From contig NZ_CP080519.1 of assembly GCF_019468465.1 (NCBI RefSeq), positions 6,255,001-6,319,000 of the forward strand: a DNA stretch of 64,000 nt. Direction: 5' to 3'. The notes below the pieces were generated by a model that was given only the letters and a program-made list of their open reading frames with translations, was not told the DNA's origin and searched no databases. Positions 26,158 through 34,563 of this stretch are shown piece by piece (position 1 is the first letter of the stretch; every line of letters starts with the position of its first letter). A program made the position numbers and the translations under genes. Source of the DNA: Amycolatopsis sp. DSM 110486 (GTDB lineage Bacteria > Actinomycetota > Actinomycetes > Mycobacteriales > Pseudonocardiaceae).

Positions 26158-29100
26158 ATGAGCAGCGACCTCTACCGCCCCGAGAACCCGGTCCGGTTCG
26201 TCACCGCGTCGAGCCTGTTCGACGGTCACGACGCCTCGATCAACATCATGCGGCGGATCCTGCAGTCGCAGGGTGCCGAGGTCGTGCACCTCGGGCACAA
26301 CCGCTCGGTCGACGAGGTGGCCACCGCCGCCATCACCGAAGACGTGCAGGGTATCGCCATCTCCGCCTACCAGGGCGGCCACGTCGAGTACTTCTCCTAC
26401 CTGGTGGAGCTGCTGCGCGAACGCGGCGCGGGGCACATCAAGGTGTTCGGCGGCGGGGGCGGCGTGATCGTCCGCGAGGAGATCGACCTGCTGCACTCGC
26501 GTGGCGTGGCGCGGATCTTCTCGCCCGAGGACGGCTACGAGATGGGCCTGCCGGGCATGATCAACTTGATGATCAAGGCGTGCGACGTGGACCTCTCGGC
26601 TCAGCCGCCGGTGTCCGTCGACAAGCTGCTCTCCGGCGACGTGCCGGCGCTCGCGCGGGTGATCACCCAGCTGCAGCGTGAAAAACTGCCCGAAGACTGG
26701 CTCACCGCCATCACCGAGGCCGCCGAGAAGCGCCACGTACCGGTACTCGGCATCACCGGCACCGGCGGTTCCGGCAAGTCGTCGCTGACCGACGAGCTCA
26801 TCCGCCGCTTCCGCCTCGACCAGGAGGACAAGCTGCGGATCGCGGTGCTCGCCGTGGACCCGTCGCGGCGCAAGGGCGGCGGCGCGCTGCTCGGTGACCG
26901 CATCCGGATGAACTGCCTCGACGGCTCACCCGTGTACTTCCGCTCCATCGCCACCCGCACCACCAGCGGCGAGATCCCCGCCGGGATGCGCGAATCGATC
27001 CTCGCGTGCAAGGCCGCGGGTTACGACCTCGTGATCGTGGAGACGCCGGGCATCGGCCAGGGCGACGCGGGCATCGTCGACTACGTGGACGAGTCGCTGT
27101 ACGTGATGACGCCGGAGTTCGGCGCCGCGTCGCAGCTGGAGAAGATCGACATGCTCGACTTCGCCGACGTCGTGGCCATCAACAAGTTCGAGCGCCGCGG
27201 CGCCGAGGACGCCCGCCGCGACGTCGCACGCCAGCTGGTGCGCAACCGCGAGGCCTTCGACAAGGCTCCCGAGGACATGCCGGTGTTCGGCACGAGCGCC
27301 GCGAAGTTCAACGACGACGGCGTGACCGCGCTGTACCAGAACCTGCGCGACCAGCTCGCCGAGCGCGGGCTGTCGGTGTCGGCCGGCGTGCTGCCCGCCG
27401 TCGAGGGCAAGGTGTCCACCGACGCGAGCACGGTCATCCCGGGCAACCGGGCGCGCTACCTCTCGGAGATCTCCGAGACCGTGCGCGGCTACCACGAACA
27501 GACCGAGAAGCAGGTCGCTGCCGTGCGCAAGCGCGAGCACCTGGCTGCCGCGAAGGTCGCTTTGGACACAGTGGACGCCGCCACAGACGCGCTCGACGGA
27601 CTACTCGCCGCCGCCGAGTCCGATGTGGACGGCGAGACCACCAAGCTGCTGGAGCGGTTCCAGGCGTTGTCGGAGGAGTACCGCGAGGACGAGCTCGTGG
27701 TGAAGGTCCGCGACAAGGAGCTGCGCACGCAGCTGTGGCGCGACACGTTGTCGGGCAACCGGATCCCGCGCGTCGCCCTGCCGCGCTACACCGAATCCGG
27801 TGAGCTGCTCTCGTTCCTGCGCCGTGAACACCTGCCCGGATACTTCCCCTACACGGCGGGCGTGTTCCCGTTCAAACGCGACGGTGAGGACCCGGCGCGC
27901 ATGTTCGCCGGCGAGGGCGACGCCTTCCGCACCAACCGCCGGTTCAAGCTGCTCTCGGCCGACTCCGAGGCCAAGCGCCTGTCCACGGCCTTCGACTCCG
28001 TGACCCTCTACGGCCACGACCCCGACACCCGCCCGGACATCTACGGCAAGGTCGGCACCTCGGGCGTCTCGATCGCGACGATCGAGGACATGAAGGTGCT
28101 CTACGACGGCTTCGACCTCACCGCGCCGAACACGTCGGTGTCGATGACGATCAACGGCCCGGCGCCGACGATCCTCGCGTTTTTCCTCAACACCGCGATC
28201 GACCAGAAACTCGACGCCTTCCGCGCCGAGCACAGTCGCGAGCCGTCCGCGGAGGAGTCCGCCGAGCTGCGCGCGTGGGCGCTGAAGAACGTGCGCGGCA
28301 CCGTGCAGGCCGACATCCTCAAGGAAGACCAGGGGCAGAACACCTGCATCTTCTCCACGGAGTTCAGCCTGCGCATGATGGCGGACATCCAGGAGTGGTT
28401 CATCCAGCACGCGGTGCGCAACTTCTACTCCGTCTCGATTTCCGGCTACCACATCGCCGAAGCCGGGGCGAACCCCATCTCGCAGCTGGCTTTCACGCTG
28501 TCCAACGGGTTCACCTACGTCGAGTCCTACCTCGCGCGCGGCATGGACATCAACGACTTCGCGCCCAACCTGTCGTTCTTCTTCTCCAACGGCATGGACG
28601 CCGAGTACTCGGTGCTCGGCCGGGTGGCGCGGCGGATCTGGGCCGTGGCCATGCGCGAGCGCTACGGCGCCGACGAGCGGTCGCAGAAGCTCAAGTACCA
28701 CGTGCAGACCTCGGGCCGCTCGCTGCACGCGCAGGAGATGAGCTTCAACGACATCCGCACGACGCTGCAGGCGCTGTGCGCGCTGTACGACAACGCGAAC
28801 TCCTTGCACACCAACGCGTTCGACGAGGCCATCACCACGCCGTCGGAGTCGTCGGTGCGCCGCGCGATGGCGATCCAGATGATCATCAACAAGGAGTGGG
28901 GCCTGTCGAAGAACGAGAACCCGCTGCAGGGCTCGTTCATCATCGACGAGCTCACCGACCTGGTCGAGGAAGCCGTGCTGGTCGAGTTCGACCGGATCTC
29001 CGAGCGCGGCGGCGTGCTCGGCGCGATGGAGACGGGTTACCAGCGCGGCAAGATCCAGGACGAGTCGATCCTCTACGAGCGCAAGAAGCACGACGGCTCG

Positions 29101-29394
29101 CTGCCGATCATCGGCGTCAACACCTTCCGCAACCCGCACGCGGGTGAGGAGGACGTGGAGGTCGAGCTGGCCCGCGCCACGGAGGACGAGAAGAAGTCCC
29201 AGCTCGACCGGCTCGCCGACTTCCAGCACCGCCACGCCGAAGACGCTCAGCAGGCGCTGAAGGCCCTGCGTGAGTCGGCGACCCGCGGCGGCAACCTGTT
29301 CGGGGTGCTGATGGATGCCGCGCGGGTCTGCTCGCTCGGGCAGATCACCGACGCGTTCTTCGAGGTCGGCGGTCAGTACCGGCGCAACGTCTGA
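26158..29394 (+). CDS. icmF: Fused isobutyryl-CoA mutase IcmF (B12-dependent)
   Basis: 1078 residues in the order B12-binding domain, MeaI-like G-protein chaperone, mutase. The cobalamin ligand is His24 in FDGHDASINIMRR; the glycine-rich GGGGGVI follows. Walker A is GTGGSGKSSL (about residues 200-210), with ETPGIGQGD and NKFERRGAED as further GTPase motifs. The mutase TIM barrel runs from about residue 560 and includes NTCIFSTEFSLRMM and QTSGRSLHAQEM. It interconverts isobutyryl-CoA and butyryl-CoA (or isovaleryl/pivalyl-CoA). It stands alone, unlike copies in acyl-CoA operons. Confidence 0.95.
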   Translation: MSSDLYRPENPVRFVTASSLFDGHDASINIMRRILQSQGAEVVHLGHNRSVDEVATAAITEDVQGIAISAYQGGHVEYFSYLVELLRERGAGHIKVFGGGGGVIVREEIDLLHSRGVARIFSPEDGYEMGLPGMINLMIKACDVDLSAQPPVSVDKLLSGDVPALARVITQLQREKLPEDWLTAITEAAEKRHVPVLGITGTGGSGKSSLTDELIRRFRLDQEDKLRIAVLAVDPSRRKGGGALLGDRIRMNCLDGSPVYFRSIATRTTSGEIPAGMRESILACKAAGYDLVIVETPGIGQGDAGIVDYVDESLYVMTPEFGAASQLEKIDMLDFADVVAINKFERRGAEDARRDVARQLVRNREAFDKAPEDMPVFGTSAAKFNDDGVTALYQNLRDQLAERGLSVSAGVLPAVEGKVSTDASTVIPGNRARYLSEISETVRGYHEQTEKQVAAVRKREHLAAAKVALDTVDAATDALDGLLAAAESDVDGETTKLLERFQALSEEYREDELVVKVRDKELRTQLWRDTLSGNRIPRVALPRYTESGELLSFLRREHLPGYFPYTAGVFPFKRDGEDPARMFAGEGDAFRTNRRFKLLSADSEAKRLSTAFDSVTLYGHDPDTRPDIYGKVGTSGVSIATIEDMKVLYDGFDLTAPNTSVSMTINGPAPTILAFFLNTAIDQKLDAFRAEHSREPSAEESAELRAWALKNVRGTVQADILKEDQGQNTCIFSTEFSLRMMADIQEWFIQHAVRNFYSVSISGYHIAEAGANPISQLAFTLSNGFTYVESYLARGMDINDFAPNLSFFFSNGMDAEYSVLGRVARRIWAVAMRERYGADERSQKLKYHVQTSGRSLHAQEMSFNDIRTTLQALCALYDNANSLHTNAFDEAITTPSESSVRRAMAIQMIINKEWGLSKNENPLQGSFIIDELTDLVEEAVLVEFDRISERGGVLGAMETGYQRGKIQDESILYERKKHDGSLPIIGVNTFRNPHAGEEDVEVELARATEDEKKSQLDRLADFQHRHAEDAQQALKALRESATRGGNLFGVLMDAARVCSLGQITDAFFEVGGQYRRNV

Positions 29395-29419
29395 CGCGCC
29401 TTCGAACGAAAGGGCCGGG

Positions 29420-30124
29420 TCACGCGCGTTCGGCGGCCAGCTGCCAGGCCGGCGCGCGGATCCGGCCCTGTTCGTCCTGTTCCAGCTTGTCCAACGCGGT
29501 GAGGTCGCCGGCCTCGCCCGGCTGGATCGTGCGCGCTGCGTCGCGCAGCTCTTCCAGCGTGAGGGAAGTGGTGTAGAGCGCCGGGTCCAAACTGGTGATC
29601 CGCCAGCCGCGGCCGACGGTCTCCCGCAGGTTCCGTTCGCCGATCCGGAACGGCCCGGGGAAGCTCACGGGCACCGCTTCGGAAAAGCAGAGCAGGTGCA
29701 GCCGCGCCCCGGGGCGCGTGACCCGGACGAGCGCGGCGACGTAACTGCGCCGCTGCTCTTCGGTCAGGCAGTGGTAGAGCGCGCTGTCGAGGACGGTGTC
29801 GAATCGGCCCTCGAAGCCCTCCAGCCGGGTGGCGTCGGCGACCTCGAAGCTGATCTCCAGCCCTTTCGCCGCGGCCCGTGCCCGTGCTTCGCGAAGGGCC
29901 GTGGGGGCGCCGTCGACGCCGGTCACGTGGTGTCCGCGCGAGGCGAGGAACACGGCGTTCTCACCGAGCCCGCAGCCGACGTCGAGCACCTCACCGCGGA
30001 ACCCGCCGGCCCCCTCGAGAGCGACGAGCGCCGGCTGCGGGGCTTTGATGTCCCACGGCACGGTGCCGCCCAACGGGCTCCGTCCCTGGTACACCTGCTC
30101 GAAGTCGGTGTTCTCGGCGCTCAT
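29420..30124 (-). CDS. SAM-dependent methyltransferase
   Basis: 234 residues from the ATG at 30124, after AAAGGAGG. A class I methyltransferase: motif I VLDVGCGLGENAVFLASRG (about residues 46-64), acidic GVDGAP, then VADATRL and FDTVLDSALYHCL. The block FSEAVPVSFPGPFRI and ITSLDPALYTT near the end resembles thiopurine or small-molecule methyltransferases. Substrate unknown. It converges on icmF and is divergent from the luciferase-like genes by about 106 bp. Confidence 0.85.
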   Translation of the reverse strand: MSAENTDFEQVYQGRSPLGGTVPWDIKAPQPALVALEGAGGFRGEVLDVGCGLGENAVFLASRGHHVTGVDGAPTALREARARAAAKGLEISFEVADATRLEGFEGRFDTVLDSALYHCLTEEQRRSYVAALVRVTRPGARLHLLCFSEAVPVSFPGPFRIGERNLRETVGRGWRITSLDPALYTTSLTLEELRDAARTIQPGEAGDLTALDKLEQDEQGRIRAPAWQLAAERA

Positions 30125-30230
30125 GGCGGACCTCCTTTTCAACAAGTGCTGATTTTGATCGTGCCGACTGATCAGGTGAGGTGTCAACCGCGGTGGGAAT
30201 AGGGCGTCGCCGCATCGGGTAGAACGAGGC

Positions 30231-31061
30231 ATGGACTTCGGGATCTCCACATTCGTGACCGATGAAGGCATCCGCCCCGATGTGCTGGGTGAGGCGCTGG
30301 AGGAGCGGGGCTTCGACTCGCTCTTCCTCGCCGAGCACTCGCACATCCCCGTGAGCCGGGAGAGCCCTTACCCCGGTGGCGCTGACCTGCCCGAGAAGTA
30401 CAAGCGCACGCTGGACCCGTTCATCGCGCTGACCGCGGCCGCGGTGAACACGTCGAACCTCGTGCTGGGCACGGGCATCGCGCTGCTGATCCAGCGCGAT
30501 GTGATCCACACGGCCAAGGAGGTCGCCTCACTCGACCTGGTGTCGCGCGGCCGGGTGGCGTTCGGCGTCGGCGTGGGCTGGAACCGCGAGGAGATGGCCA
30601 ACCACGGCACGGACCCGACCACTCGTGGCGCGCTGATCGACGAGCAGATCGAGGCGCTCAAGGCGATCTGGACTCAGGAAAAGGCCGAATATCACGGCAA
30701 GCACGTGGACTTCGACCCGATCTTCGCCTGGCCGAAACCCGTGCAGACGCCGCACCCGCCGATCTACGTCGGCGGCGAGAGCCCCGCTGCGCTGCGTCGC
30801 CTGGCCCGCCACGGTGACGCCTGGCTGCCGCGCCAGCAGACGCCGTCCGACGAGATCAAGCGCGTGCGCGAATGGCTCGCCGAGCAGGGCCGCACCGACG
30901 TGCCGTTCACCGTTTTCGGGGGCGGGCCCGACGCCGACGCGGTGAAGCGCTTCGCCGAAGCCGGCGTGGAGCGCTACACGTTCATGCTGCCGACGCTGCC
31001 CGAAGCCGAGACGCTGGCCGCGCTCGACGACCTTGCCCGGCTCGCGGCGGACCACCGGTGA
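30231..31061 (+). CDS. LLM-class F420-dependent oxidoreductase, tandem copy 1
   Basis: 276 residues of the luciferase-like monooxygenase fold, F420-dependent branch: FDSLFLAEHSHIPVSRESPYPGG, LVLGTGIALLIQRDVIHTAKEVASLD, FGVGVGWNREEMANHGTDP and HPPIYVGGESPAALRR. This subfamily (TIGR03619-like) transfers hydride from reduced F420 to an unknown substrate. It is the first of three tandem paralogues in one transcription unit; copy 2 is about 85% identical by eye. Confidence 0.88.
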   Translation: MDFGISTFVTDEGIRPDVLGEALEERGFDSLFLAEHSHIPVSRESPYPGGADLPEKYKRTLDPFIALTAAAVNTSNLVLGTGIALLIQRDVIHTAKEVASLDLVSRGRVAFGVGVGWNREEMANHGTDPTTRGALIDEQIEALKAIWTQEKAEYHGKHVDFDPIFAWPKPVQTPHPPIYVGGESPAALRRLARHGDAWLPRQQTPSDEIKRVREWLAEQGRTDVPFTVFGGGPDADAVKRFAEAGVERYTFMLPTLPEAETLAALDDLARLAADHR

Positions 31062-31080
31062 ACCGTGGTTCGATGATCTC

Positions 31081-31920
31081 ATGAAGATCGGGATCTCCAC
31101 ATTCGTGACCGACGAAGGCATCCGCCCCGACGTGCTGGGTGAGGCGCTGGAGGAGCGGGGCTTCGACTCGCTGTTCCTGGCCGAGCACTCGCACATCCCC
31201 GTCAGCCGGGAGACCCCTTACCCCGGTGGCGGTGACCTGCCGCGGGAGTACTACCGCACGCTCGATCCGTTCCTCGCACTCACCGCCGCCGCGGTGAACA
31301 CGTCGGACCTCGTGCTGGGCACCGGAGTCGCGTTGCTGATCCAGCGCGATGTGATCCACACGGCCAAGGAGGTCGCCTCACTCGACCTGGTGTCGCGGGG
31401 ACGGCTGGCGCTGGGCGTCGGCGTGGGCTGGAACCGCGAGGAGATGGCCAACCACGGCACGGATCCGACCACGCGCGGTGAGCTGATCGACGAGCAGATC
31501 GAGGCGCTCAAGGCGATCTGGTCCCAGGACAAGGCCGAGTATCACGGCAAGCACGTGGACTTCGACCCGATCTTCGCCTGGCCCAAGCCGGTGCAGACGC
31601 CGCACCCGCCGATCTACGTCGGCGGGTCGAGCCCGGCGGCGCTGCGCCGGCTGGTCCGCCACGGCGACGCCTGGATGCCGATCGCGTTCACGGGCAGCGA
31701 GGAGATCCGCCGCGTGCGCGGGTGGCTCGCCGAGCAAGGCCGCCCCGACGTGCCCGTCACCGCTTTCGGCGGTGGCGCCGACGCCGAGCTCGTGAAGCGG
31801 TTCGCCGCGGCCGGTGTGGAGCGCTACACGGTGCAGCTGCCCACGCTGCCCGAAGCGGAGACCCTCGCGGCGCTCGACGAATTCGCGCGCGTCGCGGCGG
31901 ACTACGGAACGGCGTCATGA
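31081..31920 (+). CDS. LLM-class F420-dependent oxidoreductase, tandem copy 2
   Basis: 279 residues from the ATG at 31081, 19 bp after copy 1. It shares nearly every motif with copy 1, including identical stretches of DNA over much of the first 500 bases. Differences cluster at residues around 50-60 and 203-212 (WMPIAFTGSEE versus WLPRQQTPSDE), a loop near the substrate pocket in this fold, so the copies may differ in substrate. Confidence 0.88.
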   Translation: MKIGISTFVTDEGIRPDVLGEALEERGFDSLFLAEHSHIPVSRETPYPGGGDLPREYYRTLDPFLALTAAAVNTSDLVLGTGVALLIQRDVIHTAKEVASLDLVSRGRLALGVGVGWNREEMANHGTDPTTRGELIDEQIEALKAIWSQDKAEYHGKHVDFDPIFAWPKPVQTPHPPIYVGGSSPAALRRLVRHGDAWMPIAFTGSEEIRRVRGWLAEQGRPDVPVTAFGGGADAELVKRFAAAGVERYTVQLPTLPEAETLAALDEFARVAADYGTAS

Positions 31921-32747
31921 GGTTCGGGATCTTCAGCTTCGTCACCGACGAGGGCATCCGGCCCGACGCGCTCGCGCGCGGGGTCGAGGAACGCGGGTTC
32001 GACTCGCTGTTCGTCGGGGAGCACTCGCACATCCCCGCCGACCGGCAGTCGCCGTACCCGGCGGGCGGGGAGCTCCCGCGGATGTACTACCGGATGTACG
32101 ACCCGTTCGTGGCCCTCACAGCCGCCGCTTCGGTGACCTCGACGCTGCTGCTGGGCACCGGCGTCGCCCTGCTGGCGCAGCGCGACCCGATCCAGACGGC
32201 CAAGGAGGTCGCCTCGCTCGATCACCTCTCGGGCGGGCGCGTGGTGTTCGGCGTGGGCGCGGGCTGGAACCTCGAGGAGATGCGCGACCACGGCACCGAT
32301 CCCGACGCGCGCGGCCGGCTGCTCGACGAGCGGCTGGACGCGATGAAGCAGCTGTGGACGGCGGAGGAAGCGACCTTCCACGGCGAGTTCACGCATTTCG
32401 ACCGCGCCGTCGCGTACCCGAAGCCGGCGCAGAAGCCGCACCCGCCGATCTACGTCGGTGGAAACAGCCGGCACGCGGCGCGGCGGGCGGCCCGGCACGG
32501 CGGGGTGTGGATGCCGAACTCCGTGGTCGTGCCCGAGCGGGTCGGGAAACTCATGGCCCTGCGCGACGAGTTCGCCCCCGGTACGCCGGTGTCGATGTTC
32601 GCGGTGGGCAGCAAGAACGAGGCTCTGCTGGAGGCCTACGCCGAAGCCGGGGTGGAGCGCATCACGTTCCTGCTCGGCACGCGGCCCGAAGCGGAGACCC
32701 TGAGCAGGCTCGACGCCCTCGTCGAGGTCGTCGAAAAGTACCGGTGA
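31917..32747 (+). CDS. LLM-class F420-dependent oxidoreductase, tandem copy 3
   Basis: 276 residues; the ATG overlaps the copy 2 stop (ATGA). It is more diverged than copies 1 and 2 but keeps the same motifs (FDSLFVGEHSHIPADRQSPYP, GVGAGWNLEEMRDHGTDPDAR, HPPIYVGGNSRHAARR). The C-terminal loop is different and shorter. The older split of copy 3 and the recent split of copies 1 and 2 suggest two rounds of duplication. Confidence 0.88.
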   Translation: MRFGIFSFVTDEGIRPDALARGVEERGFDSLFVGEHSHIPADRQSPYPAGGELPRMYYRMYDPFVALTAAASVTSTLLLGTGVALLAQRDPIQTAKEVASLDHLSGGRVVFGVGAGWNLEEMRDHGTDPDARGRLLDERLDAMKQLWTAEEATFHGEFTHFDRAVAYPKPAQKPHPPIYVGGNSRHAARRAARHGGVWMPNSVVVPERVGKLMALRDEFAPGTPVSMFAVGSKNEALLEAYAEAGVERITFLLGTRPEAETLSRLDALVEVVEKYR

Positions 32748-32762
32748 AGGAGCGGAATTCGC

Positions 32763-33752
32763 GTGAGTGGTGTGCAGATCGGTCTTGCGGCTGCGTTGGA
32801 GCAGTTTTCGCCGCGGGAGTCGATTCGGTTGGCGAAGGCGGGCGAGGAGCGGGGCTTTTCGGGGCAGATGGCGGCGGATCACTTCCAGCCGTGGGTTCCG
32901 CAGCAGGGTGAGTCGTCGTTCGTGTGGAGCATGCTGGCGTCGCTGGCAGAGAACACCACCGGTGACCTGGGGCCCGGGGTGACGTGTCCGTCGTTCCGGT
33001 TGCACCCGGCGATGGTGGCGCAGGCCGCGGCGACGCTGGAGGCCACGTATCCGGGCCGCACGTGGCTGGGGATCGGTTCGGGTGAGGCGCTCAACGAGCA
33101 CATCATCGGCGGCTACTGGCCCGAGGCACCCGAACGCGTGCGGCGGATGTTCGAGGCGCTGGAGGTGATCCGGAAGCTGTTCACGGGCAAGGACGTCAAG
33201 CACAACGGCGAGTTCTTCAAGCTGCACACCACCCGCCTGTGGACGCTGCCGGACACGCCGCCGCCGGTCTACATCGCCTCCGCCGGTCCGTACACCTCGC
33301 GCAAGACCGGGGAGCTGGCCGACGGGCTGATCACGCCGGGCGCCTCGATCGAGAAGCTCGCGGGGATCCTGGAGAACTTCAACGCGGGCGCGAAGAAGGC
33401 CGGCAAGAACGGCGACGAGATGCCGAAGCTGCTGCAGGTGCACCTGTCCTGGGCCGAGGACGACGAAACCGCGTGGGCCAACGCCATCGACCAGTGGCCC
33501 AACGGTGGCATGAAGTTCCCGAAGGCCGACGTGCGTTCGCCGTTCGACTTCGCGCAGATGGCCAAGCTGGTGCGTCGCGAAGACTTCGAGGGCCGCATGG
33601 TCGTCTCGTCGGACCCGGACGTGCACCGGGCGGCGCTGCAGAAGTACGTCGACGCCGGCTTCAACCGCATCTACATCCACAACGTCGGCCGCAACCAAGA
33701 CCAGTTCCTCGACGTGTTCGGCAAGGAAGTCCTGCCGAAGCTGACTGCCTGA
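32763..33752 (+). CDS. F420-dependent glucose-6-phosphate dehydrogenase-like oxidoreductase
   Basis: 329 residues from a GTG at 32763, 15 bp after copy 3. It belongs to the FGD-like (TIGR03557) group of luciferase-fold enzymes: SGQMAADHFQPWVPQQGES, LGPGVTCPSFRLHPAMVAQAAATL, WLGIGSGEALNEHIIG and FNRIYIHNVGRNQDQFLDVF. Relatives oxidise sugar phosphates or hydroxymycolates with F420. The early codons are less G+C-biased at third positions (TTG, CGG, GCG run) than the rest. Probably co-transcribed with the three paralogues. Confidence 0.85.
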   Translation: MSGVQIGLAAALEQFSPRESIRLAKAGEERGFSGQMAADHFQPWVPQQGESSFVWSMLASLAENTTGDLGPGVTCPSFRLHPAMVAQAAATLEATYPGRTWLGIGSGEALNEHIIGGYWPEAPERVRRMFEALEVIRKLFTGKDVKHNGEFFKLHTTRLWTLPDTPPPVYIASAGPYTSRKTGELADGLITPGASIEKLAGILENFNAGAKKAGKNGDEMPKLLQVHLSWAEDDETAWANAIDQWPNGGMKFPKADVRSPFDFAQMAKLVRREDFEGRMVVSSDPDVHRAALQKYVDAGFNRIYIHNVGRNQDQFLDVFGKEVLPKLTA

Positions 33753-33765
33753 CTGCCTCAGCCGA

Positions 33766-33792
33766 GTAGGGCCCGCGGCCTGCGGGCCCTAC
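33766..33792. terminator. Strong bidirectional hairpin between the LLM operon and kstR
   Basis: Perfect 11-bp arms GTAGGGCCCGC and GCGGGCCCTAC around GGCCT, starting 14 bp after the F420 enzyme stop and covering the stop codon of kstR. It can act in either direction although only a short TTGT follows. Confidence 0.7.
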
Positions 33793-34418
33793 TTGTCCAG
33801 CAGCAGGTGGACCGACAGCTCGAGGCGGTGGGCGACGTCGGCGGCTGACGCCCGGCGCGTCACCCACGCCACGAGGTTGGCCATCCACACGTCGGCGACG
33901 ACGTGGAAGATGTCGCGATCGGACTCCGTGGGCTCGGCGATGCCCATGGCCTGCGCGAACATGTCCTCCATGAGCCGGCCGACGAGCTCGACCTCGGCCG
34001 CGGCGGACGTGTCGGCGAACATGAACGCGCGCACCATCGCCTCGGTCAGGTGCGGGTCGCGCTGCATGAGCCGCGTGTTGCGCCCCAGCACGAACATCAG
34101 TCGCTCCGCGGGCGTCTCGCCCGGGATGGCGGCGCGTTCGAGCTTCTCCTGCGCCCGCTCGAACTGCCGCGCGAGGCCGGACACGAGCAGGTGGATCTTC
34201 GACGGGAAGTACCGGTAGAGCGTGCCCAATGCGACGTCGGCCCTCTCGGCGACGGCCCGCATCTGCACGGCGTCGTAGCCGCCCTTGGAGGCCAGCGCGA
34301 GCGTGGCGTCGATGATGCGGCGGCGGCGGTCGCGCTGCGCCGCGGAGCCGAGCTCGTCGCCGATCGTGCCCAGTCCGGTGCGCGCCTTCGCCGCCGGAGC
34401 CTTCGCCTTGCCCGGCAT
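33789..34418 (-). CDS. kstR: TetR-family cholesterol regulator KstR
   Basis: 209 residues from the ATG at 34418 with AGGAGAAGG upstream. TetR helix-turn-helix: RRRRIIDATLALASKGGYDAVQMRAVAERADVALGTLYRYFPSK. The core resembles mycobacterial KstR, and the divergent neighbour is a fused FadE34-type dehydrogenase, exactly as kstR and fadE34 lie in M. tuberculosis. KstR represses cholesterol catabolism genes and is released by a steroid-CoA thioester. A near-consensus KstR site (34437-34450) lies upstream of its own start, indicating autoregulation. Confidence 0.9.
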   Translation of the reverse strand: MPGKAKAPAAKARTGLGTIGDELGSAAQRDRRRRIIDATLALASKGGYDAVQMRAVAERADVALGTLYRYFPSKIHLLVSGLARQFERAQEKLERAAIPGETPAERLMFVLGRNTRLMQRDPHLTEAMVRAFMFADTSAAAEVELVGRLMEDMFAQAMGIAEPTESDRDIFHVVADVWMANLVAWVTRRASAADVAHRLELSVHLLLDK

Positions 34419-34436
34419 CGGCCTTCTCCTGTCTTG

Positions 34437-34450
34437 CGGAACTCGTTCCA
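34437..34450. promoter_or_regulatory. KstR site upstream of kstR
   Basis: CGGAACTCGTTCCA matches TnnAACnnGTTnnA at every fixed base but the first, and is followed by GTTCT as in other KstR boxes. It lies 18 bp before the kstR start. Confidence 0.75.
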
Positions 34451-34513
34451 GTTCTGCGTTCAGCGTACCTTCCCTGGCGAAACGTTCAACTACCGACCCA
34501 CTGGCCGAAAAAC

Positions 34514-34527
34514 TGTAACACGTTCTA
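34514..34527. promoter_or_regulatory. KstR site upstream of fadE34
   Basis: TGTAACACGTTCTA fits TnnAACnnGTTnnA completely. It lies 36 bp before the dehydrogenase start. Confidence 0.88.
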
Positions 34528-34563
34528 CACTCGCGAGTAGTCCCGTACCGCGAGGAGGCCCCG

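Larger units (their letters stand above)
30231..31920 (+). repeat. Tandem gene duplication (LLM copies 1 and 2)
   Basis: The two halves are long near-identical DNA stretches in the same orientation; for example the first 100 bases after each start differ at only a few places. Confidence 0.85.

Noticed and set aside
32763..33752. F420 enzyme as the true glucose-6-phosphate dehydrogenase Fgd1
   Set aside because: It fits the family but substrate residues cannot be confirmed, so no symbol was given.
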